DNA of 43,267 nucleotides, from the NCBI GenBank assembly GCA_032433595.1, contig JASWJB010000347.1:1-43267 (forward strand), in the 5' to 3' direction. The stretch's first letter is position 1; every line of letters starts with the position of its first letter. Position numbers and translations under genes: made by a program. The stretch is from Conoideocrella luteorostrata (Eukaryota > Ascomycota > Sordariomycetes > Hypocreales > Clavicipitaceae). Positions 22,277 through 31,826 of this stretch are shown here, piece by piece. The notes under the pieces were generated by a model, which did not search any database, was not told the DNA's origin, and saw only the letters and a list, made by a program, of their open reading frames with translations.

Positions 22277-22605
22277 GAATAAAATAGGAGAGGTTAAAGT
22301 GGATTGCATTAATGGGAAGAGCTGTGTTACATTGATGATAGAGGAAGAATTCCTCCTCTGACGGCCCTGTCCAAATCCCCCTACAAATCCCCCTACAATT
22401 CAAGACACGCCTGTCTTAGGTTCTTGCTCTAGGCCCAGAGGCCATGTTACATGAAATTTCATGTACCACGCTGGACCAGGGCCGCGTAGCTCCCCGCAAT
22501 AGACTTAGATGCCAAGAATGAAGCAAAATCTGCCGTTTTCTGGCTGTAAAAAATGCAGACGATGAAAGGGGCACACAAACTTAATAGATAGACTAACTAC
22601 CAAGC

Positions 22606-23160
22606 GTGTCTAACGCCATAACTACCTTACTCGTTGCGTATGGCCTCATATTGGAGCAGTTCATCATGGACGATGAAGCCGAAGATGACCTGCTTCTCGC
22701 GATATCGACTTTATGGAGTTATAAATCACTAGGAAGAATGCACAGAGCGCTTTATCGGCCCTATCAACGCCTCTGTGAGCATCTTCGTGATAGTGATGTA
22801 TTCCCGGCATTAGAAGGCGCGTGAGCCTCACCAACAGCATCGCGAGATTACTGTGAGCAGCTTCTTCAAGCGCCTACCGGACTCTTTTTGAACCTCTTCC
22901 GATTGCCAAAGGAGACCTTCTTCAAGCTGTGTAGGTGGCTTCGTGCGAATGTCTCAGTTGGCTCTTCACGATATCAGTCAGTCGAGCAGAAAGTCATGAT
23001 ATTCTTAGGGATTTGTGCGCACAGCGAGCCACAGAGGAATAGAAGCTGTCAATTCTAGCTAATTCAATCATCGGTATCGCGGATCTTTCATGAATTCATC
23101 AACCCTATGAGAAAATTACACGTTAAATTCGTTCGTCAGCCAAAGCCCACAGTGCAGCTG
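22606..23160 (+). pseudogene. Remnant of a PIF/Harbinger-type transposase (N-terminal part)
   Basis: Translated pieces include LFRLPKETFFKLCRWLRANV, then SVEQKVMIFLGICAHSEPQR and, in the same direction, FHEFINPMRKLH. This order matches the helical domain that precedes the DDE nuclease in HARBI1-like transposases. The piece at 22606-22824 (LLVAYGLILEQFIMDDEAED) would be its N terminus. Internal stops are present, and no catalytic DDE region follows because a minisatellite begins at about 23210. It cannot encode an active enzyme. Confidence 0.65.
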
Positions 23161-23209
23161 AATATGAGTATCTGGTGCAAATAAAGATTATTTATGCTGT
23201 TACTGACTA

Positions 23210-23465
23210 GCGCCTCTACGTTCCGAGATTTGAACCTTTTCAGCGAGCTCATCAGATCGACTTGCAATACCTAATGCCCCTTGCAGCCCGTACGTCTTCC
23301 GAGATTTAAACCTTTCAACGAGCTCTTTGCAGCCTGTGCGTCTTCCGAGATTTAAGTCTTTCAACAAGCTCGTCAGATTGACCTGCGATATCCGATGCTT
23401 CTTGCAGAGCCTACAAGTCTTGCGAGATTGGAACCTTTGCCTCGAGCCCGTCGGGTTGGCTGCAT
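23210..23465 (-). repeat. Minisatellite block, about 3-4 units, minus orientation
   Basis: Units carry TTCCGAGATTTGAACCTTT, AACGAGCTCGTCAGATTGACCTGCGATATCCGATGCTTCTTGCAG-like text. This is the reverse complement of the much larger array at 35403-36262. It ends about 23 bp before the truncated family A LTR at 23488. Confidence 0.8.
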
Positions 23466-23487
23466 GTCTGACGCTTCGAAGACGCCT

Positions 23488-23577
23488 TGTTGGAATCCCT
23501 CGTTAAGCATACAAGCAATTGCGGACGAGGCCACGTGGCAACCCTAGCGCGCCTCTTTTGTGCGGCGCGCTCAGGGG
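23488..23577 (+). repeat. Truncated family A LTR
   Basis: It begins TGTTGGAATCCCTCGTTAAGC and parallels 9271 onward (GCGGAC-AGG-CAC-TGGC, GCGCGCCTCTTTT, GCGGCGC) for about 90 bp, then stops. A subtilisin-like fragment follows. It sits right beside the minisatellite block. Confidence 0.7.
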
Positions 23578-23649
23578 TTGTACCTAACTTTAGCACTTGG
23601 GTACCTGGAGCTAGTCTATTTTTAATAGCTTGATCCACAAGCACGATTC

Positions 23650-23987
23650 GTCCGTACTTGCTACCAGTTAAAAACCAGCACCTTTTTGAAGCTCTTCGAG
23701 CGGCAGAGTTTTACGGCTTTACCGTTATTAATGCCGCCGGAGATGACGGACATGAACTCGGATGCGATTCTCTAGACTCTCTGAGAATTTCTTGCACTGT
23801 AGGAGCTGTTGAAAGAGGGGATCAATTTGGTAATCATTATAATTTTGGCCGAAGGTTTCAGATCCTTGTTCCTGGAACTGACATCGAGAGTACCTGGATT
23901 GGAGGCGAGACCCGGCTGTCCTCGGGCACTGCAGCGGCAAGCTCTCATGTGGCTGGCTTGAGTGCGTATTATCTCAGCGCGGGCTAA
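23650..23987 (+). pseudogene. C-terminal fragment of a subtilisin (S8, proteinase K-like) protease
   Basis: The 110-residue frame contains the C-terminal half of a proteinase K-type domain: FTVINAAGDDG (equivalent of the AAGN oxyanion region, with Asn changed to Asp), CTVGAVERGDQFGNHYNFG and SGTAAASSHVAGLSAYYL. In active enzymes the last motif is GTSMA, with S as the nucleophile; here it is GTAAA. The parts carrying the Asp and His of the triad are missing, lost at the LTR junction. The fragment is therefore catalytically dead. Confidence 0.7.
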
Positions 23988-24207
23988 TTTTGGGGTAGCA
24001 TTTGCTATAGATTGGTTGAAAATGGCAGAAGAAACGCTATTAAAGCAGAAAGCTTCCCACACTATAAATTTAGACCGTCCGCTGATTGCTGTTCCATAAC
24101 TCCTAACGTTTTAGCCAACAATAGGCCTCCGTTTTGAAAGGCGATAACACACGCATAATAGCTCATTAAAGGCTAATTTGCATTTTACATTGCAGGAAAA
24201 CAGCAGA

Positions 24208-24223
24208 CTAGGGTTAGGGTTAG
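24208..24223 (+). repeat. Short interstitial telomere-like motif
   Basis: Reads CTAGGGTTAGGGTTAG, that is two and a half TTAGGG units, the telomere repeat of most filamentous fungi. It lies in otherwise unremarkable AT-rich DNA, 75 bp left of a family B LTR. Such a short match can also arise by chance. Confidence 0.5.
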
Positions 24224-24298
24224 TATCTACAAAGCAATCTCACGGTGTTATTCCTACACGTGGGACATTAGCAAATTCTCAATTTTAAGAAGACATAG

Positions 24299-24622
24299 TG
24301 TTGAGATTAGACTAGCACCTTCGGAAATGACCGACGCCTGGTATTGGCTAGTATCGTACGATAAGTGGAAAGGTGGAACGATGCAGCGGAACAGTGGCCT
24401 AAAGCCACTAAATTCAGGGAAATGTTCCGGCTGCTGAAGGACTACATAGAAGGGCTGTAGTGCTCTTCAGAGGAGAGCATTATCATATTCATTATTATCT
24501 TCATCATTGTCAGAATTCTTCACTTTTCAGTTTCTTCATCAAATTTGTCTATTCCTGCCGATTTCCACTGTTGCAAAATTGCCCCTTTACCTCCCATCTA
24601 TGTAAAGGCACATAACGCAACA
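24299..24622 (-). repeat. Solo LTR, family B, minus orientation
   Basis: On the minus strand it runs from TGTTGCGTTATGTGCC to TCTCAACA (324 bp). The flanking pentamers CATAG and CCTAG differ at one base, consistent with an old target duplication. It is closest to the copy at 6846-7163. Confidence 0.75.
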
Positions 24623-24944
24623 CCTAGCAATTACAGGTGTTTCTCTTCATTAATTAGTTGCGAATATAAAATGCGTTACTTAATCATTTTTATGACCGTA
24701 GCTCTTCCTTGTGATAGCACATAAGAATATTATTTTGTAATGCTGTGCACCGATTTCTTCTACTTCATCAATTTCATTTGTTATTGCCGATCACTTCCCA
24801 AGATATTCTAGGTCTGCCTACAGTTTTGCATTAAAATAATGACGTAATTTGTTGTAAATACTACGTATTATCTATCCGGAACTATTTCACCAGTCACTAA
24901 AGCAAGTAGAACATAGTCTTAGAGTCACTGTAAGAATCACAGGG

Positions 24945-25130
24945 GCTTCTGAGTATCGATACTCGAAGGGTCTTGCACGAAACAATAGGTAAAACAAAGT
25001 ATTCAATTCATCGGGTCTATCTAAGACGAGGAAGAGGAAGAAAAGAATGTTTCAGCAAAGCGCTATTTAAAGGAGGCGTGCCGAGGTGACCATGTGACCC
25101 GGCACGTGTGCTTGGCGGGGTATTCCAACA
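24945..25130 (-). repeat. Family A LTR, minus orientation
   Basis: On the minus strand it begins TGTTGGAATACCCCGCC at 25130 and continues through TTTACCTATTGTTTCGTGCAAGACCCTTCG. It loses the terminal CCATGCAACA seen at 9461-9470. A segment related to 9638-9715 directly precedes it (25131-25215). Confidence 0.7.
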
Positions 25131-25215
25131 GTCACACAGAAATTAGCGTAGCCAGAGACTAATCTTCATGTTTAGTTATGACCCTTAGATAGGCTCATAA
25201 TTTTCCTATAACACT

Positions 25216-25825
25216 CATGGTTAAGGGCATAACGAATGTATTACTTCTCCGAATGTGGCTGGGGCATTCTGCACACTAACTTCGAGCCTCTAGAGATACC
25301 CTTCTTCGTACTCGGATTTTCCAAAGAACGCTTCTTCTTTTTTTCGGCATCGAGGGCGGAAAATCATTCGCGGCACGCAAGTTGGGTTGGAAATTATTGG
25401 ACCCCCACTATATTTTCTGTCGACCGGAGGGTTGCCTTGCAGTATCCCTTAGGTTTCAAGGCGTTTCTGATATTTGTAGCCACCCCAAAATATCCCTGAT
25501 AGCTGTGACAGTCTCAGATTATGCCAATATTTGTTGACATCCCCTCTAAATTTAGCGGCTACTGTCGCTGCTTCGACTGCTTCGACAGTGAGGGGCCAGA
25601 ACGGGACAGGTAATGGCAAGGCAGGTTATCAAGTTGAGTTTCGTAAAGGATTGCTTGTTGGCCTGCTTTTTCTGATTTTTCTTTTTTACATGAACTCATT
25701 CTGAAATCCGGATATAACACTATATATTGTAGCTTCTACATGATTGTGTTGGACGTGCCTACCATTAAAGCCTAGTTATGAGTCACACACGGCTAACTTC
25801 TACTTTAGATACGCGGAGAATAGCC
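25216..25825. other. Intergenic region
   Basis: No gene supported. The plus frame at 25236-25499 lacks recognisable features. This stretch should contain the 3' UTR of the enterotoxin-type gene at its right edge. Confidence 0.4.
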
Positions 25826-26905
25826 TCAAACCAACCCAAGCAACATCAAAATCTCCTCGATAACCGCTAAACCTTCCGCACCAACAGCGGCAACTTCACC
25901 AGCCTCCATTGCCTCGAAAGCCTCGGTGGCCTCGGCTTCCAGTTCCGCTGCTACCTCGATTTCCTCTGCTGCCTGACCAGCTTCAATTACCTTGAGACTA
26001 GCTAGGCCCTCTGGAACTTCTCCAGCGTCTAGAGCCCCCGTGAGATCCCTCACGCCTATATAATCCGCAGAGGTGAAGAACTCCTCTTCCTCCGCAATTT
26101 CAGTACCTGTATCCTCTCTACCAGTGCGGAAGCAGCTTCCCTTGCATATCGACTCTTGGTATTCCTTTAGGTTTTTTGCCGCTCTTTCTGGGTATTCTTT
26201 ATATGCATCACTGCCTATTCGATACCCGCGAAGCTTTTCTTGAGCACCACCGCCTCGAAGTGGCCCATACCTTTTCTTATCAAGCTTGTCATTTGGGTGA
26301 AATTTATGCTCAAGCTTGTAGCCCTTTTCCAGCATCTCAAGATCCTTGTCTGTTAAATCTTTGGAGGCATAATATCCCTCAATTTGGTCGATACCTATAT
26401 CACCAGCAGCGGCTTGTTCGGCCTGGGCTGCGTAACCAGACCTTATATTGTTTCCCAGAGTCTTTACAGCATCGACGAACTTTTCATCAGCGCTAATCCT
26501 CCAAAGATATCCAAACTTCTTTTCGTTGGATAACAGATCCGAAGAAAACTGATATGCTACTTTAGGTTTCGTAGTGGCTGAGACGTATTTCGTGATGTCA
26601 GGCCTTAATCCATAAGTATGATAGTACAAGCTGCTGGCTATTTCTTCCTCCTCAGGTGCGAGTTTACCGGTATTCCTGGTGAGGAAACCCTGATCGCGGA
26701 AAACAAGTTCTGGATCTCTCGTATCACCTCGGAAAACAACTGCTGGTGGATCTTCTGGTGGCTCTGGTACCTCTTTGATTGTGCTCGATCCAGCGCCCCT
26801 GCGGTCCCAACGATAGTCCAATGTCGCGTCAGGGCGACCAGTGACTTCCACCACAAGTAGTAATGATGTTGCCCATAGGACCGCAGAGAGCCACTGATGC
26901 TTCAT
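25826..26905 (-). CDS. Secreted heat-labile-enterotoxin-type ADP-ribosyltransferase (A-subunit-like)
   Basis: An uninterrupted 359-residue frame. A signal peptide covers about residues 1-23. The mono-ADP-ribosyltransferase fold is indicated by VVFRGDTRDPELVFRDQGF (57-74, with the NAD-binding Arg at 59), KYVSATTKPKVAYQF (106-120, the STS-type strand) and AAQAEQAAAGDI (159-170), the position of the ExE loop. Here that loop reads Q-A-E, so the second Glu is kept but the first is Gln. The C-terminal 80 residues are Ala/Glu-rich. Fungal members are secreted and expanded in insect-associated Hypocreales; the host target is unknown here. It shares a 950-bp spacer with a divergently transcribed secreted protein gene. 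Confidence 0.85.
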   Translation of the reverse strand: MKHQWLSAVLWATSLLLVVEVTGRPDATLDYRWDRRGAGSSTIKEVPEPPEDPPAVVFRGDTRDPELVFRDQGFLTRNTGKLAPEEEEIASSLYYHTYGLRPDITKYVSATTKPKVAYQFSSDLLSNEKKFGYLWRISADEKFVDAVKTLGNNIRSGYAAQAEQAAAGDIGIDQIEGYYASKDLTDKDLEMLEKGYKLEHKFHPNDKLDKKRYGPLRGGGAQEKLRGYRIGSDAYKEYPERAAKNLKEYQESICKGSCFRTGREDTGTEIAEEEEFFTSADYIGVRDLTGALDAGEVPEGLASLKVIEAGQAAEEIEVAAELEAEATEAFEAMEAGEVAAVGAEGLAVIEEILMLLGLV

Positions 26906-27855
26906 TGCTAGCTAGGGCTTGGCAGAAATATAAGATGAAAAGATAAGCAAAATAAAACACAAGTGCAGAGGCGTAGTGTTAGTAGCGAGAGCTCGCGATG
27001 CAGAGCACTTCCCAAGATTACTTATATTTTGGCTGGATATGAAATTATTATCCCACGTCTTGTTTATTAAGTAACAAGTTTTAGTTATAACACTTTCAAA
27101 TTAAATTATTAACCGGACATTTGCTAAGCCTCAGCTATCAGTTTTGAGCCTAGAACTATTTCATGCTGAAACGAAATCAGCACGCTTGTTGAGCCTAAGC
27201 CCGATGCGTTTCAACCCAAACTTAACTATGAGCAAGGCTCACCGTTATCCGACTCACTCGCCGGCGTGAATACGTGTACGCAAAGAGAAAAAAGAAGGAT
27301 TAGCTAGGAGGCCCACTCCCGCGATTACTATAGTTAGTGTGGGGTCGAAACAAGATAATACCGGCTATAACACGGAGTAGTTGTATAAATCCCACCCGAT
27401 CCTGTTCCGACGCTTTTTCGGACCGAATTATAGGGATTTAACTACCCCGTTTTGAAACAGCTCCCACTTAGGTTAACAAGCTATGGCTCCGGTGAAATCG
27501 CAACAAAGTAGATTTGCCAACAGCTAATTAATTATAACACGATGTGAAATCGCAATTAGTTTTATGTTGGCCCATGGACATTATAGGTGGCTCAGAAACC
27601 TGATACGATTTGTGGCAGTTTCACTAGATCTTTCAGTGCAAGACTAGTAATATAACATACATTGCACCGTGAGCTAAGCATCAGTCTATAAGTATGGGTT
27701 AAGCCAAGAGTGCAATAGCCTGGAAGCTTCCAAAACAAATCCAAGAAGTCTTCGATTGCAACTTATACTTTACTTTTGTCGTCTACGACCACGAAACGTT
27801 TCTCAACCCCAAGAACCAAACTACTTGAAATCTATATAGACCAGGTACCCAGTTT
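26906..27855. promoter_or_regulatory. Divergent intergenic region between two secreted-protein genes
   Basis: AT-rich, 950 bp, with no coding frame. It must contain the promoters of both the enterotoxin-type gene (leftward) and the 17-cysteine protein gene (rightward). I could not assign a specific TATA box or binding site. The shared spacer allows, but does not prove, co-regulation. Confidence 0.5.
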
Positions 27856-28887
27856 ATGGCCATTATGCAGTTACCCATTGCTGCTATTTTTCTCTCGGGG
27901 ATTTTGTTTCTTGCAGCTGGTCTTAGCGATTCACCGGGCAAGTCGCCGGGCAAGTTGCCAGACGAGACGCCAGAGAAAGGGACATGCCAAGGTCCTAATT
28001 GCATAAACCTCCCGGACGAAACTGAACAGGATAGCACGAATACCAGCTCTTCACATACTGAGCGTCCTCCTAAGAATCACAAGAAAGTCAACTGCCAGTT
28101 TTTGTTAAAAAGACATTCCCAAGTCAATGGAGTTGATTGCGGGTCACATAAAAAAATAACATGCGATTTCTTGAGCTGGCTGGATAAAGTGAGTAGTAGC
28201 CTTGACAAGTTCATAGCCCGAAATGCCAAAACTAATTAGGCGCAAAATAGGGTTGCAAAATGGTAGGGTTCTGCGAGCTTCAACTTGATATCATGGTAAC
28301 TAACATGATAAAACAAAACTAGCAAGAAAAGTGTGGAAAGAAGTCCGGGTCCGATGCGAAGAAATGCTGTGACGATGTTGACCGCCTTCCATTCGGGGTA
28401 AGTAGAGGGGGGCTCATCCTAACTTTGGAATACTATCACAGCTAATGAAACTAGGCTGGTGTCTATTATACTGGCTACATGCGAGCCTGCGCCCCTCAGT
28501 ATAAGCTAAAGAAGCTCGATCGTCCAGATTTTAGTGATCGCCCATGTGACGCCGATCATGACTGTACCCGAGGCTTAACTGGAAACCCATGCAAGATGCT
28601 GGGCTGGGAAAAGGCTGTAAGGATTTTATCCCTTTCTAAGAGTTCATTCATGTTGGCTCACAATTCTATGATTTTACAGGGCTGTGAACAGCGAGCTATT
28701 TGCGATAAGAAAAACACAACAAATTCTGATCTGGGCCAATGCTGCAAGCAGTGGCCCCGGAAACCAGAAGTAAGCATGACAACACGTCCGAGTATAAGTT
28801 AAGGATAGTTCTAATTATAAGGAACAATAGGGCCGTTATAAGGCACTTTTTCAAAGTCGCTTTGATCTGAAGTGTGCACGCAAATGA
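27856..28887 (+). CDS. Secreted protein with 17 cysteines, unknown family
   Basis: Five exons, 27856-28188, 28323-28397, 28455-28616, 28680-28769 and 28831-28887, total 717 bp (238 residues). Each exon length is a multiple of 3, so all four introns are phase 0, with GTGAGT, GTAAGT, GTAAGG and GTAAGC donors. The signal peptide spans about residues 1-22. A Ser/Pro/Gly-rich linker follows (SDSPGKSPGKLPDETPEKG). The cysteine-rich part includes KKCCDDVDRLPFG, RACAPQYKL, PCDADHDCTRGLTGNPC and GQCCKQWP, ending DLKCARK. I do not recognise the fold. It may be an effector or a partner of the neighbouring ADP-ribosyltransferase; that link rests only on position. Exon 5 is the least certain. Confidence 0.7.
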
Positions 28888-29270
28888 TTGCAGCCGCGAA
28901 ATAGCAAACGGGGGAGTTAGGGAGAGAAAGAATTACATGGAGCGCGCAGAAGTTAATATTTGTGCGCCCAAGTTAGGAAGCGTCGTGACCAACTAGCTAT
29001 TATCCTCGCTCAATAAATAATTATGATAGGTGTCATTCATGGACCAGACGGAGTACCCGAAAATAACGCTCGGTTCTGAAACAAAGAGACCCACGCAGCC
29101 GGGTAGTAGCTCCAGCTTTATCCAAGCGTCCAAGCTAAAAAAAACATATCCACCGGCACAAAGTGTTTTTGAATAGTGAACATCCCCCATTGTTGCCTGG
29201 TTTAGTCATTCACAAATTTTACAAACCTTTGGTGCTGTTATCATCAGAAGTGTGTGTCTTTATCATAATT
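28888..29270. other. Intergenic region
   Basis: No gene or repeat recognised. Confidence 0.4.
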
Positions 29271-29379
29271 CCTCTTCAATCCGGTATCAGTTTATCGCCA
29301 TGTCAAGTGCACGTAGCCAAGATAAGCCACAAGCCGCACACCATGGCTGGCAAGTACAGTCAATGCGCGCCCCATCCAC

Positions 29380-29720
29380 GGCAGCCTGAGGCATATCTGT
29401 TTCACCGGCAGGTTCCAAAAAATTAATTACTGGCTATGTCCCGAAAGCCATGGAAGATAAGTGGCTTTGCTATAGCGACGCGGCAGATGCACAAGACAAT
29501 ATTCTTGTCCATTTATGTCATAGCTGGAATAAAACAGAGCAGATCATCCTCTGACTTGAGCCCGCTGTTAGTGCCGCTAACGGGAGGATTATTGAGATTG
29601 TTTGGGAATCGAATGACCTAGAAGCGGCGGAATGTGGCCAAGACGAAGCAAAAGAGATGGCCATCATGATATGTAGCGGCGTTCTGAAATGCTCGCTAGG
29701 CACCGATAATGGGGTTTAAT
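29380..29720 (+). pseudogene. Uncharacterised protein remnant with an in-frame stop
   Basis: One plus-strand frame reads KKLITGYVPKAMEDKWLCYS, then DAQDNILVHLCHSWNKTEQI. An in-frame TGA follows (about 29551), and the same frame then continues with LEPAVSAANGRIIEIVWESN and EAKEMAIMICSGVLKCSLG before ending at TAA. The amino-acid composition on both sides of the TGA is protein-like and in register. A single nonsense change in a once-functional gene is therefore likely. Family unknown. Confidence 0.45.
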
Positions 29721-29935
29721 CGAAACGCAACGTTAGTTAACGATGGTTATTGCGGATACGCAGCACTACATCTGTCACTGGAACCACACTTCTCGACGGT
29801 TTTCGGAAAGCCAGATGTTCGCCACGATCGAGGGCAAAACTAGAGGTCTGAACACATTGATGATAACCTCGGTTAACGATATCAATGAACGGAATATACA
29901 AATAAATAGTAATGTCATTCCTGGTCATGATAGCC

Positions 29936-30088
29936 AGAACAACAAGGTAAAATAAAGTATTCAATTCAATCATATCTATCTATGAGAGAAGGGGAAGAGG
30001 AAGAGTATCTATGTCTGCGGCGTATAAAAGGAGGTGCGATAGGGTGGCCACGTGATGTGTCCACGTGCCTTGATTGGATATTCCAACG
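29936..30088 (-). repeat. Family A LTR, minus orientation, at the left edge of the foreign block
   Basis: Plus-strand text AGGTAAAATAAAGTATTCAATTCA, then GAAGAGGAAGAG and a TATAAAAGGAGG box, ends GGATATTCCAAC at 30087. This parallels the copy at 24945-25130 (GTATTCCAACA). The terminal A is changed. Foreign-type sequence starts immediately after. Confidence 0.75.
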
Positions 30089-31826
30089 ACGGCTCGACCA
30101 TGAGGGACGCCGTGTACGAGCAAATGTTGACGGACAGGTCCACCGGCATGGCCCAGAGCAGGAAACTGCCTAAGTCGTTGGCCACGTTCGGCACCATAGC
30201 CTCTGCATCTAGCGCGGGTATCTTCACCAATCCCAACCAGCTGATGTCGGATCACAGGCCCGAGAACACGGACCGCGTGAACGCACAAAGGATGGCCGAA
30301 TACAGGCAGATATCCAAGGACCTACTCCTGGACGCCGTCGATGTACATTGGGCGGACGAGATGGCCGACGCGATCGACTGGGAGATCTTCGGCGACTCTG
30401 CGACCAACAGCACCACCACGGACACGATCATGCTGAACGACATGTCGACAGCCATAGCCATGTACATCGCCAGCAAGGACGGTAGTTATCCGAATCACGA
30501 GTCGCTTGAGGGTCTGATCAGGCTCATGGAGCCGGTCACCCACGGCAATCCTAGCAGGGCTGGATCTTCATCGGTCCGTACGGGATAACCATGTCGTTAC
30601 GACGTCTACCGGACACAGACCCGGGACAATGGTTCTAAGCGTACGCTAGCATCATGAAAGACGACTGCCTCATCGACAACCTCATCGGGCTCGAGGTCAC
30701 GAGCAACGGCACGGTGCATAGAGAGGACGACGATGACGGTGGACCAGGCATCACGAGCGACGACATAATCTCGGACCTGAGGGAGACCATGATAACGATG
30801 AAGGTTACGATCGACACCATGGACAAGCGCATAAACCAGCTCGAGCTAGACGTCAACCGCCTGACGATGAACGGCAACAGGGAGAGACCGAGGAACGTGG
30901 CCATGATACCGAACTCGTACGCCATGAAGCACATTAAACTCGCCCATCTTCAGAACCGTGCAGAGCTCCGCCAATAACGACGACGGCGCGGACTCGTTCA
31001 GCAACGTGAGTAAGGCTAGAAGCGACTTGTTGGCCCCGAGCGGAGTTAACGCCCCGAACACATCCATGATCAGATTCGCAGCCCCCAACCCGACTATATT
31101 TTCGTCGAAGAACTGGATGAGCTTCAAAAACAACTCCGCCGCGTCGAATAGAGGGTACGACAACAAGCACAGTCTGTGGGAGACCGCGTTTGCCTCTTTA
31201 ATGGTGGCCTGTATGAGGAAGTACATCGAGAAGTCGGGTGAGTCCGGGCACATAGTCGACGAGATCGTCATGATGAAGACTTAAACCAAGATTATAGGCG
31301 AGGTGTAGGACAAGGTCAAGTACGGGGAGTTGCCAGCGGTTCAGAGTCACAATGTGGCACTCATATCGCTGCCGTTCTCTAGGACGTCCAAGTATGAAGT
31401 TCCCCAGAGCTACCCTAGTTCCTGGATAAACCTGAGGAAGAACTCGGACGGTATTGCGTCGATGTCCGTGATGGAGAGCATATTCTCGGCCGCCGAGATG
31501 GTGCCGGAGTCAATGTCACACCCTATCTCGAGGTTGATCACGGCCATGGACCAAACGTTCGTCGTAGAGACCACTAGAGGTTGTACGTTCGCGATCCCCG
31601 GCGACACGAGGATAGAGATGACCCCACCGGTGTCGAGAGGTTTTGCTCGTGGTTGAAGAAGGAGTCCCTGAACACCTACGTTTGGTACAGATTGCACGGC
31701 AGCACCGAACTCGACGCGATCAACAAGCTCATGATCATCATGAAGGGCACGGAGATATTCGACGGCAGGAATATCCACAAGGGCAGGGAGTTGATCGGGG
31801 AGATGAAGAGACAGATGAGGCAGTAG
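30088..31826 (+). pseudogene. Plus-strand broken frame of the foreign block
   Basis: Coding-like segments lie at about 30094-30545, 30548-30940, 30945-31635 and 31640-31826, in alternating frames that need small indels near 30545, 30940 and 31640. In-frame stops are TAG 30552, TAA 30636, TAA 31282 and TAG 31306; the frame ends at TAG 31824. The second segment has an acidic stretch and then a probable coiled coil (TIDTMDKRINQLELDVNRL). I recognise no family. The part right of 31347 overlaps the minus-strand frame, so only one of the two may be real there. Confidence 0.4.
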
